Part shown: piece by piece, positions 37,461 through 49,495 of the stretch
Layout: each line of letters begins with the position of its first letter
Numbering within the stretch: the first letter of the stretch is position 1
Assembly (NCBI RefSeq): GCF_000004075.3
Contig: NC_026659.2
Coordinates: 27,608,272 to 27,672,271 of the forward strand
Direction: 5' to 3'
Source: Cucumis sativus
Lineage: Eukaryota; Streptophyta; Magnoliopsida; Cucurbitales; Cucurbitaceae
DNA length: 64,000 bases
The notes under the pieces: model-generated
What the model was told of the DNA's origin: nothing
The model's input: the letters and a program-made list of their open reading frames with translations, nothing else
Databases searched by the model: none
Made by a program: the position numbers and the translations under genes

Positions 37461-38447
37461 ATGGCTTCCTCCACACTCTTCATCTCTCTTATCCTTCTCT
37501 CTCTCTTCTCACTTTCTTCCCCTTTAACCTCTGAAACCGTCCTCGACGCCGCTGAAATTTTGTCCAACAATGGCTTCGTCTCCATGGCTCTTACGCTTGA
37601 GCTCATAGCCGATTCTTTACTGTCTCAGTCTAATTCAATCACAATCTTCTCACCTCCAGATACTTCTTTTGTTCAATCTGGTCAGCCTTCGCTCTCTCTC
37701 CTTCGATTCCACTTCTTGCCGCTCTACTTATCTTCTGGAAGCCTCAGATCGTTCGCGTTTGGCACCAAGATTCCCACTATGTTGCCCTCTCAATCGCTTA
37801 CGGTAACCACTCCCCAATCCGATTCCGTAATTTCTTTGAACAGAGTTAAGGTTAGTAGCTCACCGTTTTATGACGACGGTTTGCTTGTTGTTTATGGTAT
37901 CGAGAAGTTTTTTGACCTAAAATTCCACAGTCCGAATATGAAATTTCGTTGTGATTTATTGACGATTAGGAATCCGTTTGGTGAAGCGATAGAAACCTTA
38001 AGATCTCATGGATATTCTTCGATGGCGTTGTTTCTTGAATCTCAAATTCTAGGGTTTAGTAATGGTCAATCATCCATGATGACCGTGTTTGCTCCTTCCG
38101 ATGATGCGTTAGAGACTCGCGTTGATAAATTCACTGATTATCCGTCTCTGTATTTTCGTCAAATTTCGCCGTGTAGAATTTCATGGAATGATCTAGTGGA
38201 TCTTGAAGATGGCACAGAATTATCAACATATTCTGAAGGATATACAATTTATGTAACGAAATCAAGCGGAATGTTGAGAATCAATGGAGTTGCGGTGTTC
38301 TATCCTAACATGTATTTGAATGAGTGGTTAGTTGTTCATGGCCTTCTTGATGTGTTTCCTGTGGCAGAGAGAATTTCAACTGTGGAATCAGATTCAGAAA
38401 TGAGAAGCAACAATCATGAAATGTCAATAATTGATCATAACTTGTAA
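37461..38447 (+). CDS. Fasciclin-like arabinogalactan protein (FLA19/20/21 type), intronless
   Basis: A 328-residue single-exon protein. It starts with a signal peptide (MASSTLFISLILLSLFSLSS). Two fasciclin-type modules follow: the first has ALTLELIADSLL and the H1-like ITIFSPPDTSF, with the H2-like end YDDGLLVVYGIEKFFD; the second begins AIETLRSHGYSSMALFLES with MMTVFAPSDDALE and ends LNEWLVVHGLLDVFP. The C-terminus is polar (ending SIIDHNL), so no GPI anchor signal is visible, and proline-rich arabinogalactan stretches are minimal, as in the divergent FLA19-21 group. The family acts in cell-wall adhesion; the role of this group is poorly known. An in-frame ATG at 37416 exists, but 37461 places the signal peptide at the N-terminus. 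Confidence 0.9.
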   Translation: MASSTLFISLILLSLFSLSSPLTSETVLDAAEILSNNGFVSMALTLELIADSLLSQSNSITIFSPPDTSFVQSGQPSLSLLRFHFLPLYLSSGSLRSFAFGTKIPTMLPSQSLTVTTPQSDSVISLNRVKVSSSPFYDDGLLVVYGIEKFFDLKFHSPNMKFRCDLLTIRNPFGEAIETLRSHGYSSMALFLESQILGFSNGQSSMMTVFAPSDDALETRVDKFTDYPSLYFRQISPCRISWNDLVDLEDGTELSTYSEGYTIYVTKSSGMLRINGVAVFYPNMYLNEWLVVHGLLDVFPVAERISTVESDSEMRSNNHEMSIIDHNL

Positions 38448-38449
38448 GT

Positions 38450-39690
38450 TCTAAATCCATGAACACATGATCTTTTGTTTTCTATTCATAATGATATAAC
38501 ATTCATATTACTTGTAAATTTCAAGACCTTTACTGGGTTTTCTTGTGTATCTCCGGTGAAGATAAAAATCTCTTCAAAATAAAGAATAAAATAGTTATCA
38601 ATTGAGGTTTAGAAAAAAACAATGATCATAATGCATCAACCTACAATCAAATCACACAATGTTGTATAGTTAGAACAAAAATAAGCCAATTCATCCCAAT
38701 GGTTGTATAGGAAGCATATTAAACAACACTTCGAATGTCTATAACTATTTGTTTCAATTACGGGTATAATTTCGTGACCATGAAAATTAGATATGTAGAG
38801 GATAATAGAAATTTGTGTTTGAATGGGTAAGATAACCTTAACTCAAAAGATGAATACGTGAGAATTATTAGATGTGAATTGACACAATTTTTAAAAAGAG
38901 ATAATTCCTAGAAAATTATATGCAATTTTTTTCATAAATAATTGGGTTTTTTCTATAAAAAAAAAATCAAATAAAATTGAAATGATAGAATTATTGTATG
39001 CATTTTCTTTTCCCATTATCCATACATTTCTATTCTTATAAAAAGATATCAAATTTCTATCAAAAGCAACATATATATCTAACCCTATATTTTCATTTAA
39101 TTATCAATAGAAACTTAGGAGGTCATGTAAAGATTATAAAATGAAATATATTTTTTAAAAATATTATTAAACAATAAACATAAAAGAGATAATATATTTT
39201 ATTTATAAACCATAACCATCAAATGTGTCATGTCATGTTATCTTTTAAGTCCCTATCACATGCATATTATATACACATCAAATATTCCTTCAAATAACAT
39301 AAAACCAAAGTCATTACATCATGTTTCTAAAATAATTAAAGAAAATTATCTCCTTCTCATTAATATTCAATTCTTAAAATGTTGAATATTTTTATCACTG
39401 ACTGACATAAAATTTGTAGTATCCATTCGCTTCCCATATTGTCAAAAAAGGAAAAAGATAAACAAAACAGAACGAAATGGACCGAAAGAAAGAAAAAGAA
39501 AATTTCTTTGATTATTTACGAGAAATGACATATAATCTAACACAAAATGGTGCTTCGCCCCATCTTGGTTTAATCCCTAGAAATAGGGGTATATACTTAC
39601 ATATGTAATATAGCTATCAACTTTAACATTTGAAGAGGAAACTTAAGCTTCCAACCTCCTATCTATTCCTTTTTTTTTTAATCTCTCTCT
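38450..39690. other. Convergent spacer
   Basis: 3' UTRs of the fasciclin-like gene (+) and of the multi-pass membrane protein gene (-) with AT-rich DNA between them. A CT run lies at about 39680-39702, right at the stop codon of the membrane protein gene. No other feature is seen. Confidence 0.5.
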
Positions 39691-39700
39691 CTCTACTTCT

Positions 39701-42700
39701 CTAAACTCCACTTCTTATGCTTCTGATGCTTGATGTCGTTGATTCGTCGTTTCCGCTGCCATTACTATTGTTATTTGTATTTTGGTTACTGTTTCTCCTG
39801 CGGTTTAACGAAAAGGATAGCTTCACAGACACGGCCTCCCTCTGGGAGTGGTTTGCATATAGTATCCATAGCAACAGACACAACAATATTCCTACTGAAA
39901 TCATTGCAAGTCCAACATTCACAATCTTAAGATGATGGTGAAGATGAGGGCAGTAAGCTGTGGTGATGTTGTGAAAAGTTTCCCTTACAAAATTGCAATT
40001 CTGGAAGCTGAGTAATGGGGGAGTGTAATGCTGAAGTGCATAACTCTCATTCACTGCAGCCACCATCTGGGAATGGATGTCCGGTGAGACCCTTCCAACC
40101 GTTACACAAGTCCCAGATTCCGATACTTGACACACGAACTTCTGCCAAACCTGCATTTGGTAACCAGATTACCGGTTATTGCCGAAATAAACACAGAAAG
40201 ATGAATTGGCAGCAGAGATAGACACCATAATCACAAAAGATGATTCGTGAGTTAAAATTTATGATTCTTACTGTTGATGCATTATCAATAGTCACGTCGT
40301 TATCACCGCATCTACTTTCTTCCAGCTGAGAGTTGTATGGGTAACAGAGAGCTGGCATTGGAGGTCCTGACTGGTTGCGGTAGTTGGGAGAATCCGGGGA
40401 TGGATTTGCATTCGCGAAGTTGTAGACAAATTGATCGACAACATTCACAATGTCGTTGACGATCTTTTTGCTTTGGATCAATGTCTGGTTTGTGGTTTTA
40501 TGGTCAACACATGGAAGGATGTTGCTAAGAGCTGTTTCTGCATGTGTATTTTCTACCCATTCTTCCATTGCCATACATGTATCAGAAACAGCACTAATAA
40601 AGAGAAAACAGGGCAAAAAATACACAATAATGAACTTCGACTACAGTTTCGATTTCAAAGAAGTTATAAGCGATATATTCAAATGGTTTAGCCAACCACT
40701 TACTTGTCAAGAATTACAAACAATCCACAAAGAACGAATGTAATTGTCACAAGTAGCCAACCACTGATTATTAATCTGCAAAACATGATGCATAATGTTA
40801 TTCCACAAATATATAGATGAATCCGAAAAGTAAAATAAGTATTTCGACAGAAACTTACATATAGATTGCATGTTGATATCCAAAGAAGGACAAGACTGCA
40901 ACAACAATACGAGCCAGTGAGTAAAAGAGGACGAAAAAGTTCGGCAAACAAGAAAACTAAACCATTATTAAAAAGTTCAGGAATTTACATACAAAGACCA
41001 ATGAGAGCCAAAAGAAGCATAATTGCAGCAACGGTAATCAGTGCCGAACGCCTGCACTCACAAAAGTAAGTTAGCTTTTTTGACATCATAAAAGAACATG
41101 AACTTGGTCGAAAGGAACAAGTTGAAGATACATACATAACAGTGAAAACTTTTCTTATTTTACGAGAATTTAAGCTTGTTTTATCTGCCACTGTATCTGC
41201 TGCAGTATTTAAACCCACATTTAACTCATCGATCTCGTTCATTACATCAGATGGAAGGAACACTTGGGCTACATTAATGGTCTTTGCAAGTGAGAGATAT
41301 TCTGTAACATTTCTAAGCGTGTCCACAGTGTAGTCCGACTGGTTTACAACATACTTCAAAGTGTGCAAACCTTCATTGTAAAAATTATTCTGTCCAATAC
41401 ATAAAAGTATGCAGCCAATGCTGTGAAAGAAAGATGAGCTGTGTCAGAAAGAAGTTGAGACAAATCAACATAAATTGAGATCAAACAGAGGACCAATTGT
41501 TGATAGGTTTCTAAACTCATTTTTCCTAAGGAGGAGGGGATACATAAGAATTTGTTTGGTAAGTGTTTTTAAAAAATATCTTTAAGGATGGTCAAAGAAT
41601 TTTAAACTCACAAATCTGTGATTTTGAAAGTAGAATAACTTTGTTAATTCTTAATATCAAGTCATTCATGAAATCAAAAGACCGTTTAAAAATCAGCTTC
41701 TTTTACCATTCTCTTTTAATGCATTCTATGTAAAAATTGGGTCTGTAATGGGTAGACCAAATCCCTGTGAAAAGATAATAAATAAAATAGAGTTCTATAA
41801 GAAATTTTAAATGAAAGAAAGCTTGGTTTCAAAATCTAAGTACATCATCAAGGCAAGAGAGGAGAATATTACGTTGCAGCAGATGTGAAAACAACAAGTA
41901 ACGCTAGGCAAATCCAATGTGAAGTCTTTGATTCTTCGCCTTTAAGGTTTAACTTCCATCCACAGCAACGATGAACAAGAAGAGCACAGCCAAAGGAAAT
42001 GAACCAGAAGATGGAAAGAATGAAACCAGTGGCACCAGTAAATCCAACAGACTGCAGAATAAATGCAAAGATCATAGACTAAAACGTAAGATCCCTGAAG
42101 ACATAGTGTGAAGGTTTTTCAAGACACAACAAAAGATACTGCAGATAATTGAAGCTCCTAAGAAATTAGTCACTACTTAATGTCTCCGATATTTTCGGGC
42201 TGGAGACTTAAGACTTGAAGTCTACCCCTGCCTTAAGGCATCCATCTATAACAATAAATTTGCAGACGGCCACAACAGTAAACGAACTTCCTTAATTCAA
42301 GTGGCTAACTATAAATCAATCTATCAATTAGAGAACGTCTTCAGTTAAATACTTAAATAAAATAAACCCAAATGAGAAATGCCGAGTGATACTCCAGGGA
42401 GTATGATAGTCGTTGAATCTTTTCTCATTTCCTAAAGAGTTACTCAGTAGTCGTGTAAATTGAACAGTGTGGGACTAAAATTATTCAGTAAGTCTCCAAA
42501 GATTTTTCTAACCACTCCAAATGATATATCTTGCTATCATACATACACAAACCAATTACAAGAAATTGTATTGAATAGGAGAATTCAAGGAAAAATATAC
42601 CAAACACAAATGGTGAAATAAAATTATGTTAACAGAACTTACAGCCCAGTAATTTTGATTGGCAATGTCCCAGCCACCTTCATACACCCTAAACCCGTGA

Positions 42701-42904
42701 AGAATATCTGGGCGCTTTGTTCTATTTGCTGCCAATACAAGAGGGCTCTGAGAGTTGTTCTTTGCAGATCCTGGTCCCTCAGCAGTCTCCAATATCTCGT
42801 TCTTCCAAGGAACCAAGTTTTCTTGTCCTGCAAATACAAAGCTTCCTTAACAAAAATAACGAACATAAAACAACCTAAAGACCAGAACTCTATAAGCTCT
42901 ATTG

Positions 42905-42946
<42 letters not shown>

Positions 42947-43492
42947 TTTTTGTTTCCAACCAAGAACTAGTTTACATTTGCCAGAAGAAACCGACCACTA
43001 AAACAGAATCCAACAAACAGGGAATAAATATTCTTCACAATGTGACCACTTAGAATACACAAGAGAAGAAGAGTTCAGGACACCCAAATTGTTCAACCCG
43101 TCAATTCATGGAATTAAGAAACAAAATGACTGAACATGCCACAAAACACCTCTAACCTCTTTTAAGCAAGACGAAAGCACCCATTTCTTCAGACTTAAAC
43201 AGAAAACACAGATTACAAAACTTAAAAGTTCAAAACTACGGTAATTTCCAACAACAAAACGGACCCAACATAAGAAACAGAATCAATCAATAAAATTCAC
43301 AACCCAATGAGAAAACACAATCAAATCCTGAAAAGAATTAACAAACAAAACACAATAGAGAAGGGTGCCCAAACCTAAGATGAATTTCCCAGAATCTTTC
43401 GGCAACACATCATGAGGCAAAGCCAAAACCCAGCTGAAAGTGGCAAAACCCACAAAAAATAGAAGGAAAAAAGAAGCAGGGAAACCCTTCAT
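39701..43492 (-). CDS. Multi-pass plasma-membrane-type protein (plant At1g71110/At2g12400-like family), 9 exons
   Basis: Exons in transcription order: 43492-43375, 42827-42643, 42051-41873, 41420-41136, 41051-40993, 40895-40859, 40775-40704, 40593-40272, 40150-39701. They sum to 1707 nt (568 residues) with all phases closing. A signal peptide (MKGFPASFFLLFFVGFATFS) leads to an extracellular-type stretch with VLAANRTKRPDILHGF and EGGWDIANQNYWASVGFTGA. Membrane segments follow at about residues 105-127, 150-172, 258-281, 289-311 and 495-518. Between segments 2 and 3 and between 4 and 5 lie large loops with many N-glycosylation sites and paired cysteines (CVDH, CYPY, SRCGDND, CQVSESGTC). The tail is Asn/Ser-rich. 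Topology resembles tweety/prominin-like proteins, but no function is established. ATG at 43531 would add 13 residues before the signal peptide; I prefer 43492. Confidence 0.92.
42909..42943. repeat. (AG)n microsatellite
   Basis: A pure AG run of about 35 bases in intron 1 of the multi-pass membrane protein gene. Confidence 0.9.
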
Positions 43493-44209
43493 CGGCAAAG
43501 AAAACCCCGGTACAGAGACCGCATAATACACAGAATCTACCTCATTTCCCGAAATCTCGAGGCATTAACAATAACGCCTCAAACAAAAACAAAAAAAAAA
43601 CCAAAGAGTGAAGAACAGAGAAGAAGGCTTGTTTTACTATGATCAAGGATTTTCGGAGCGAAGTTAATGGAGATTTATAGAACTCCAAAGAAAAAAGAAA
43701 TGAAAAAGAGAGAGAAGGAAAGGGACTCACATGGTGGTGGGAGCAGTGTGAATTAGTGATTCATAAGAAACGAAAAAGGCGGGTGTAAATAAACAAACTA
43801 ATTAATTAAAACAAAATCAGGTAGCCTTAATTTTCTTTTAATTAACAAAAAAATTTGTGGTCTAATTCAATAAAATACTGAATCATTGTGATGCGTAACC
43901 AATTGAATTAACTAAAAAAGCAATGGCCAAATCCCTAAATATTAATTTCCTTCTATTGTTCCATTTTGTCCCTTTGTACTTTTCCCCATATTCTTCAAAA
44001 ACAAATATAATATCATAATATTATAACCGCGTCCTATTACGTCTTTGAAGTTACCAAATAGCCCTCCTAATTACTGCATATTAAACTTAGAATATTCTTA
44101 TTTTATTTTCAACTTCATTTCATTTTAATACATATAAATATTATGCAAAATTCTCTAATCAAATGTGGTTTTGTTCTCAAGTAAACAGTTTATCAAATTT
44201 TTCTATTTT

Positions 44210-44460
44210 TTAAAAATCATTTTATTTTATCTATTTACCTACCATAACCAATGAATCTAGTTAAATTGATTAGACAAAATTACTAAATTGTGATATGATC
44301 AATATTTATCCGCTATAAATTTTTTTAGATTTTATCCCAGATAAACACTATAGACTTTTATCAATGTGATTGATAAAAGTATTTTATATTAAGTAAAATT
44401 AGATGAACTAAAACAGGTGGGAAACCAAAAATAGAGCGAGTAATTTGATACTTTAACCCA
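44210..44460. repeat. Copy of the dispersed AT-rich repeat
   Basis: Contains 'agacaaaattactaaattgtgatatgatc' style ends and a centre with paired 'tataaatttttttaga...actatagacttttatcaatgtgattgataaaagt'. Degraded; limits are approximate. Confidence 0.4.
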
Positions 44461-45169
44461 TAATTATAAAATTGTTGTTCGGGAGAATTGTGGGGGAAAA
44501 CGACGTCGACAAGTGAGGATTGGGGACGAAGAAATGGACTTTATCTTTGAACATTACAACAACACTGCTTTCCCTTAATCACTTTTACTATTAAATAAAG
44601 AAATAGTGACGCTAAGACTTTGTTTAATTGTTTTTCTTAACATGATCGTTACATAGATCCAAAAAATAGATACTCATACATTAGTTTATTTATAATAATA
44701 ATAAAATACATTCTAAGAAATAGCAAAATATTAAAATTATTTACAAAAATATATAGTAAAATTTATCATCAATTTGTAAGGAAGATTGTAGAAAAAACTT
44801 ATTATTTGAGTGTGTGGGGCAATGAAATATGAATGATTGAGTTTGGTTGTGATTCAGAAGGTGATGATGGAGTGTATTATTACATGTGATGTGTGGTGTA
44901 GGATAGAGTCGCCCCACAAATAATGTCATCACTCCTTAGGATGCAAAATTGAAGAAGTTGGCTCAATTGTAGAGTACCCTTTCACATTTTGTTTTAGACT
45001 CAGTTTCACATCAAATTCAATTATGTATTTCATACACATCTTTTGAACTTAACCATAAATCTATCACTTCATCGCTATACTTTTTCGGAAAAAAAATACA
45101 AACATCTATACTTTTCTTTCTTTCTTTTTGTTATTTATTCATTGATCGATAGATATATAGTTTTCAATA

Positions 45170-45510
45170 GAAATAGTAGAAAAATTTTGTTTTAACAAAA
45201 TATTTACACTTCATACAAAAATCAACTATAATAACTTTTTTTAATGTAAAATATAAACAATTTGTCTTTTTTCTTTTGTTTTTTAAAAACTCACACGATA
45301 AACTTTTTTAAGAGTAGATTTTAAATATAGTAAAACAAACTACTAAAATATTTACAACATGTAACAAAAATTTAAATTTGATCAATGATACACAACTTCT
45401 ATTATTGTCTATCAATATGACTTGTAGAAGCACATCAGTATCTATCATTTATAAAATTTAAAATTTTGCTATATGTTTTAAATATTTGATTAAATTTATC
45501 ATTTTCAAAT
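45170..45510. repeat. Copy of the dispersed AT-rich repeat
   Basis: Two half-units flank a microdiverged centre: 'acaaaatatttacacttc' on the left and 'tattgtctatcaatatgact...agtatctatcattt' then 'ttgctatatgttttaaatat' on the right. It shares the core 'ctatcaatatgac' and closing 'tgctatatgt' with the other copies. Confidence 0.45.
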
Positions 45511-45749
45511 ATATGTAAGGGTGGTTTCTAACTACAAACCTTTTAATTGTTAACAGATATTGGGTACACTACTTCCATGTCAAGTGGTATACCCAACATA
45601 CACGACTTAATTTAATCATAAATCACATACACAACTTCGTCAACTATTTTGACGATGGACAATAATAAAAAATTAAATAGCATTAATTAAAAGAAAAAGT
45701 AAAAAAAGAGAATGGGAAAATTAATGTGGAAAGAAGAAAAGAAAAAGAG

Positions 45750-45905
45750 ATGGGTGAGTGTGGATGGGGCACGTGAGTGAGAGAGTACATGAATGACTAA
45801 CGCGGCGCCACACACATATTATAATATTACACGGACTATGAGCTCCATTTAAAACATCTGCACATGCGTCGCACCTGAGTACTACCCCCCATCACCACCG
45901 TATCT
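45750..45905. promoter_or_regulatory. G-box-containing GC-richer island with no known gene
   Basis: In otherwise AT-rich DNA this 150-bp island has a perfect G-box CACGTG (45770-45775), GCGGCGCC (about 45801), TATAATATTA and CATGCGTCGC within a short span, followed by a C6 run. It looks like a promoter or conserved noncoding element. No coding region starts within 1 kb that I can support. Confidence 0.3.
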
Positions 45906-46689
45906 TATAATTAATATTTTAACATTTTTCTTACTTTTTCTTTCTTTTCTTTTTGGGATCACCAAATCCCTCTTTTTTTTTTTTTTCTTTTTTTCTTTTT
46001 TTCTTTTAACTATAAATATTAATTTACATCACTCAAATTTAGATTTTTAGCAAAATCTTACATTAAAAAGTGAATTAAATTTATTTTTTATACAAAATTT
46101 TTGTCACAACCTTGTTTAAATTTGTAAAAATTGTAAATTTAAAAGTGATGATTCTTTTATAGCCATATTCATTAACGTATGATAGTTTTTTTTTATAGTT
46201 TTATGATTAAATATTACTAATTTTTTTATATTCACAATATATAAAAAATTGATGTTACGAGCAGTTTATTTTCTAACAATTTTATCATTTGATGTAATTT
46301 TCTTTTATATATATATAATAACTTTACGTAGGTAATTTTTTTTTTTTTTTTGCTATATTTAAAGATGTTTCCATACAAAATCTAATTAAATTTAAGAATA
46401 ATGGCATTTTAAAGTCATGTTTGTTAATTAATGAAATTTGTATAATAATTGTGACGTGGAATTGATCTATAGATTAATTGTATATACATTTTTTATAGCT
46501 AACAAAATAGATAAAATTATTTACTATAGTTTCTTCATTTATAAATTTAGAAGTTGCTTTTGACCCCCAAAGTATTTTAATATGGAGTATTAAATTAAAA
46601 AGTTGCTTTTACCCTAAAAATCAGAATAAGATGGCGAGAATTTCTCGGTTTCATGAATAATAGATTTTTTTTATAGAAATAAAATAATA

Positions 46690-46900
46690 TTACAAACAAT
46701 CGTAATTATATTCAAGATGTTAGCATATTTAACACATTTAAAAAGATTGCAAATACAAGTCCACTACTAATGAACTATATTGTAAATATATATCACTAAT
46801 TGACTATAGTAGTTTATCGACACGATAGAAGTTTAGTGTAGATAGACTTTGCTACATTTACAATTTTATTCTCAAATTTGCTACTTATTACAATTATTCT
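46690..46900. repeat. Copy of the dispersed AT-rich repeat
   Basis: Carries 'ttgcaaatacaagtc' on the left, the core 'atcgacacgatagaagttt' in the middle and 'tttgctacatttacaatttt' at the right, matching the arrangement of the copy at 26850-27165. Confidence 0.45.
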
Positions 46901-47429
46901 TGGCTTAACATATAAAATGGTACTGAATAATATCATCTCTAACTATAGACCTAAATTTCAGTTAAACCTTTTTTCAATTTAAATATTATTTAAAGGATAA
47001 AAATGATCTCGAAAGATAGAGTTTGGTACAAAGCATGACGAACTAATCCTATAGAGAATAAATAATTGCTTTCAAAAGCATAGGTTTGTAAAAAGAAATA
47101 AGAAGAGGAAAGAACAAATTAGGGAGTGGTTAGGTACAAACTTAATTAGGGTTAATGCAATAATTGAAAGAGAGAGGGCACGCCCAAGCACGCCAATGTT
47201 GGACCCTTTAATGAGATAATTAATTGATGCCTTAGCAATAACAAAATCTCAATCATATAATATACACACACATGTATATAATGCATGTTTTGATTGCATC
47301 ATATTATATATATATATATATATTCATATATATTCAAAAGAAGTACACTTATATGGCATTTATTTATTATTTTTCACTCTTACTTTTTTTTTATATATGA
47401 AAAAGATTGAATACATTTTAAATATAGTT

Positions 47430-47612
47430 ATTTGAAAGAGTATTTTTTAAAATAGCAAAATAAATTAAAATATTTACAAACTATAGCAAAATTTTGGATT
47501 TTATTATTGATATTTTTCAATCACTATAACATATCAATGACTACCGGTGATAGAATTTGCTATAAGTTTTAAATATTTTGTAAATCTTCTATTTTTAAAA
47601 ATTCTCCTTATC
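47430..47612. repeat. Copy of the dispersed AT-rich repeat
   Basis: Runs from 'aaaatagcaaaataaattaa' through 'caaaattttggatttt', the core 'atatcaatgactaccggtga', to 'tttgctataagttttaaata'. It is the best-preserved short copy in the window. Confidence 0.55.
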
Positions 47613-47997
47613 TAAAATTAATTTCCATTTAATTTGATCAAATAGAAAAGTTTCGAGTGAAAAATATAGATATCTTTTTTTTTATGGAGAATGGTAAGAA
47701 GGACTAATTTTAAGATTTAATTAAAATGATATAAGAAGTAAAATTAAACAATTAGAAGTGTCAAAAGCTAAAGTCTGATTTCTCCCACTGAATTCAACCG
47801 AAATTCTCTTTTAATAATATTTTTTATTGACTTGAAATATTTGAGTTCGCGTGAAACTCAAATGCTAAAGTACAAAAAATTATAAACGGAAAATTCGATT
47901 AGAGAGTTGGGTTAGTCCAAAATTTTAAAAGTAACCACGGACCCAACCTAACATGAATTTAGAATTAACCCAACTCAATCTAGCTCGAGGCGTTCAA

Positions 47998-48148
47998 GTT
48001 GTCATTTCATTTGAACACTTCTATTATAGACAGTGAGACAAATGAATACGAAAATTTATCCATACTTTTTTTAGTTGTCATTTCATTTGAACACTTCTAT
48101 TATAGACAGTGAGACAAATGAATACGAAAATTTATCCATACTTTTTTT
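47998..48148. repeat. 76-bp direct tandem duplication
   Basis: The unit beginning GTTGTCATTTCATTTGAACA is present at 47998-48073 and again at 48074 to about 48148. The copies are identical apart from the last bases of a T run, so the event is recent. Confidence 0.88.
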
Positions 48149-48503
48149 TGTTCGTTGGTTGTCAAATCAATATCATTTTATAGATGATGTAACATTTACT
48201 GCTATTAAAAGAAATATTTATGAATGTAAAATAAAAAAAATCATCAATATCAAACCAAAGGAGTCCATGCTATTACAATACCATAAATTCTCTTGTTTGT
48301 TTGTTTCTAGGTCAAGTTAAGTTAAGTATATACTCAAATAGTTAAAAGATATCTCTATATTTGACTCAAATGTTTGGATATGTTTGATGTTTCCTATCAA
48401 TAGTTTACCATTTCTATGGTGAAATTGAATTTCTTTCTTATCAATATATATATATATATATATATTAGATCTTGTGCCTTCAAATTGAAGCCTAAGGGCT
48501 TCT

Positions 48504-48589
48504 TTATGTTATATATATATATACACATACAATTATACATATATACTTATGTTATATATATATATACACATACATATATACATATGTTA
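48504..48589. repeat. 43-bp tandem duplication in TA-rich DNA
   Basis: The unit TTATGTTATATATATATATA plus a CACATAC tail occurs at 48504 and again at 48547 with small changes. Confidence 0.65.
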
Positions 48590-48989
48590 ATATAGTCTAC
48601 ATTGGAAACTCCAACTTGCCTTCTTTTAATTAACATTTATGTTCACTTTAATTAACCTTGAAGAAATTAAAGTTTGCATTAAATTAATTGATTCATTATG
48701 CTTCACTTTCTAAACCTCTCATTTTCTACATAAATAATTATTTCACTTACCTATAATTTTTTTTAAAGAAATATATTAATATCAAAGCAGTTAAATAGAT
48801 ATCTAAATTTAAAATATATTTTAAACTACACAATTATTAGAAACATTTTCTAGCAAAATGTAAACTTTTTGTCATTTTTGCTATCCTTTAAAAAAGTTAT
48901 AAATTTTATAAAATCAAAGGATATTTTAATAAAAAAAAAGTCTATAATTTTTTAGTATAAATAATAATAATAATAAAAGTTTCTAATAC

Positions 48990-49495
48990 GTTGTAATAAC
49001 CCGACAACTCAACCCATATTGTATGAGTTGAGTTTGGTTAGTTTAAAATGTGAGTTGAGTTGGATTGAAAAATTTGAATTTTTTCGGGTTAGATTGAGTC
49101 TCAAGTTGGAATGTTGAAAAATTCAGTCCAACCCAATTCAACCCGAATTAATATATATATATAATTTTAAAATTTATTTAATAAAATTTAAATAATTATG
49201 TTAACTTTGTTTGTCACTTCGGAGTCGTACGTTGCTTTCCTCTCTTCTCATTTTGAACTTTTTTTTCCCTTCATAAAAATAAACAATTTTGAATTTTACA
49301 AACATTAGAATTTTGAAACAGAAACAAAATAACACAACCCGACAACTCGATCTGACCTATATTTTACCGTTTGGGTTGCATTGGGTTGAAAACTTAATTC
49401 AGGTTATTTGGATTGACAACCCGCCCAACTCAAAAATATAGGTTAAGCTAAAAATGTTTTACAATCTAACTCAACCCAACCCGTTTATCCTCCTA
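48990..49495. repeat. Composite AACCCAACTC-rich repeat
   Basis: Two diverged copies start with AACCCGACAACTC (about 49001 and 49337) in the same direction, while ends such as AACTCAACCC and GAGTTGGATTG / GGGTTGAAAAC appear in both orientations. A further remnant with AACCCAACTCAATC lies at about 47930-47990. It looks like nested or foldback copies of an old non-autonomous element. Confidence 0.45.

Larger units (their letters stand above)
43780..45750. other. Gene-poor DNA upstream of the membrane protein gene
   Basis: Begins with the promoter of the - strand membrane protein gene. It then holds AT-rich DNA with degraded copies of the dispersed repeat (about 44210-44460 and 45170-45510) and a small balanced block at 44470-44560 containing ACGACGTCGAC. 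No supported ORF. Confidence 0.45.

Noticed and set aside
44805-44925. Inverted GTGGGGC / GCCCCAC pair about 100 bp apart
   Set aside because: Only 7-8 bases pair and the flanks do not extend the stem. Too weak for a microRNA or foldback element.
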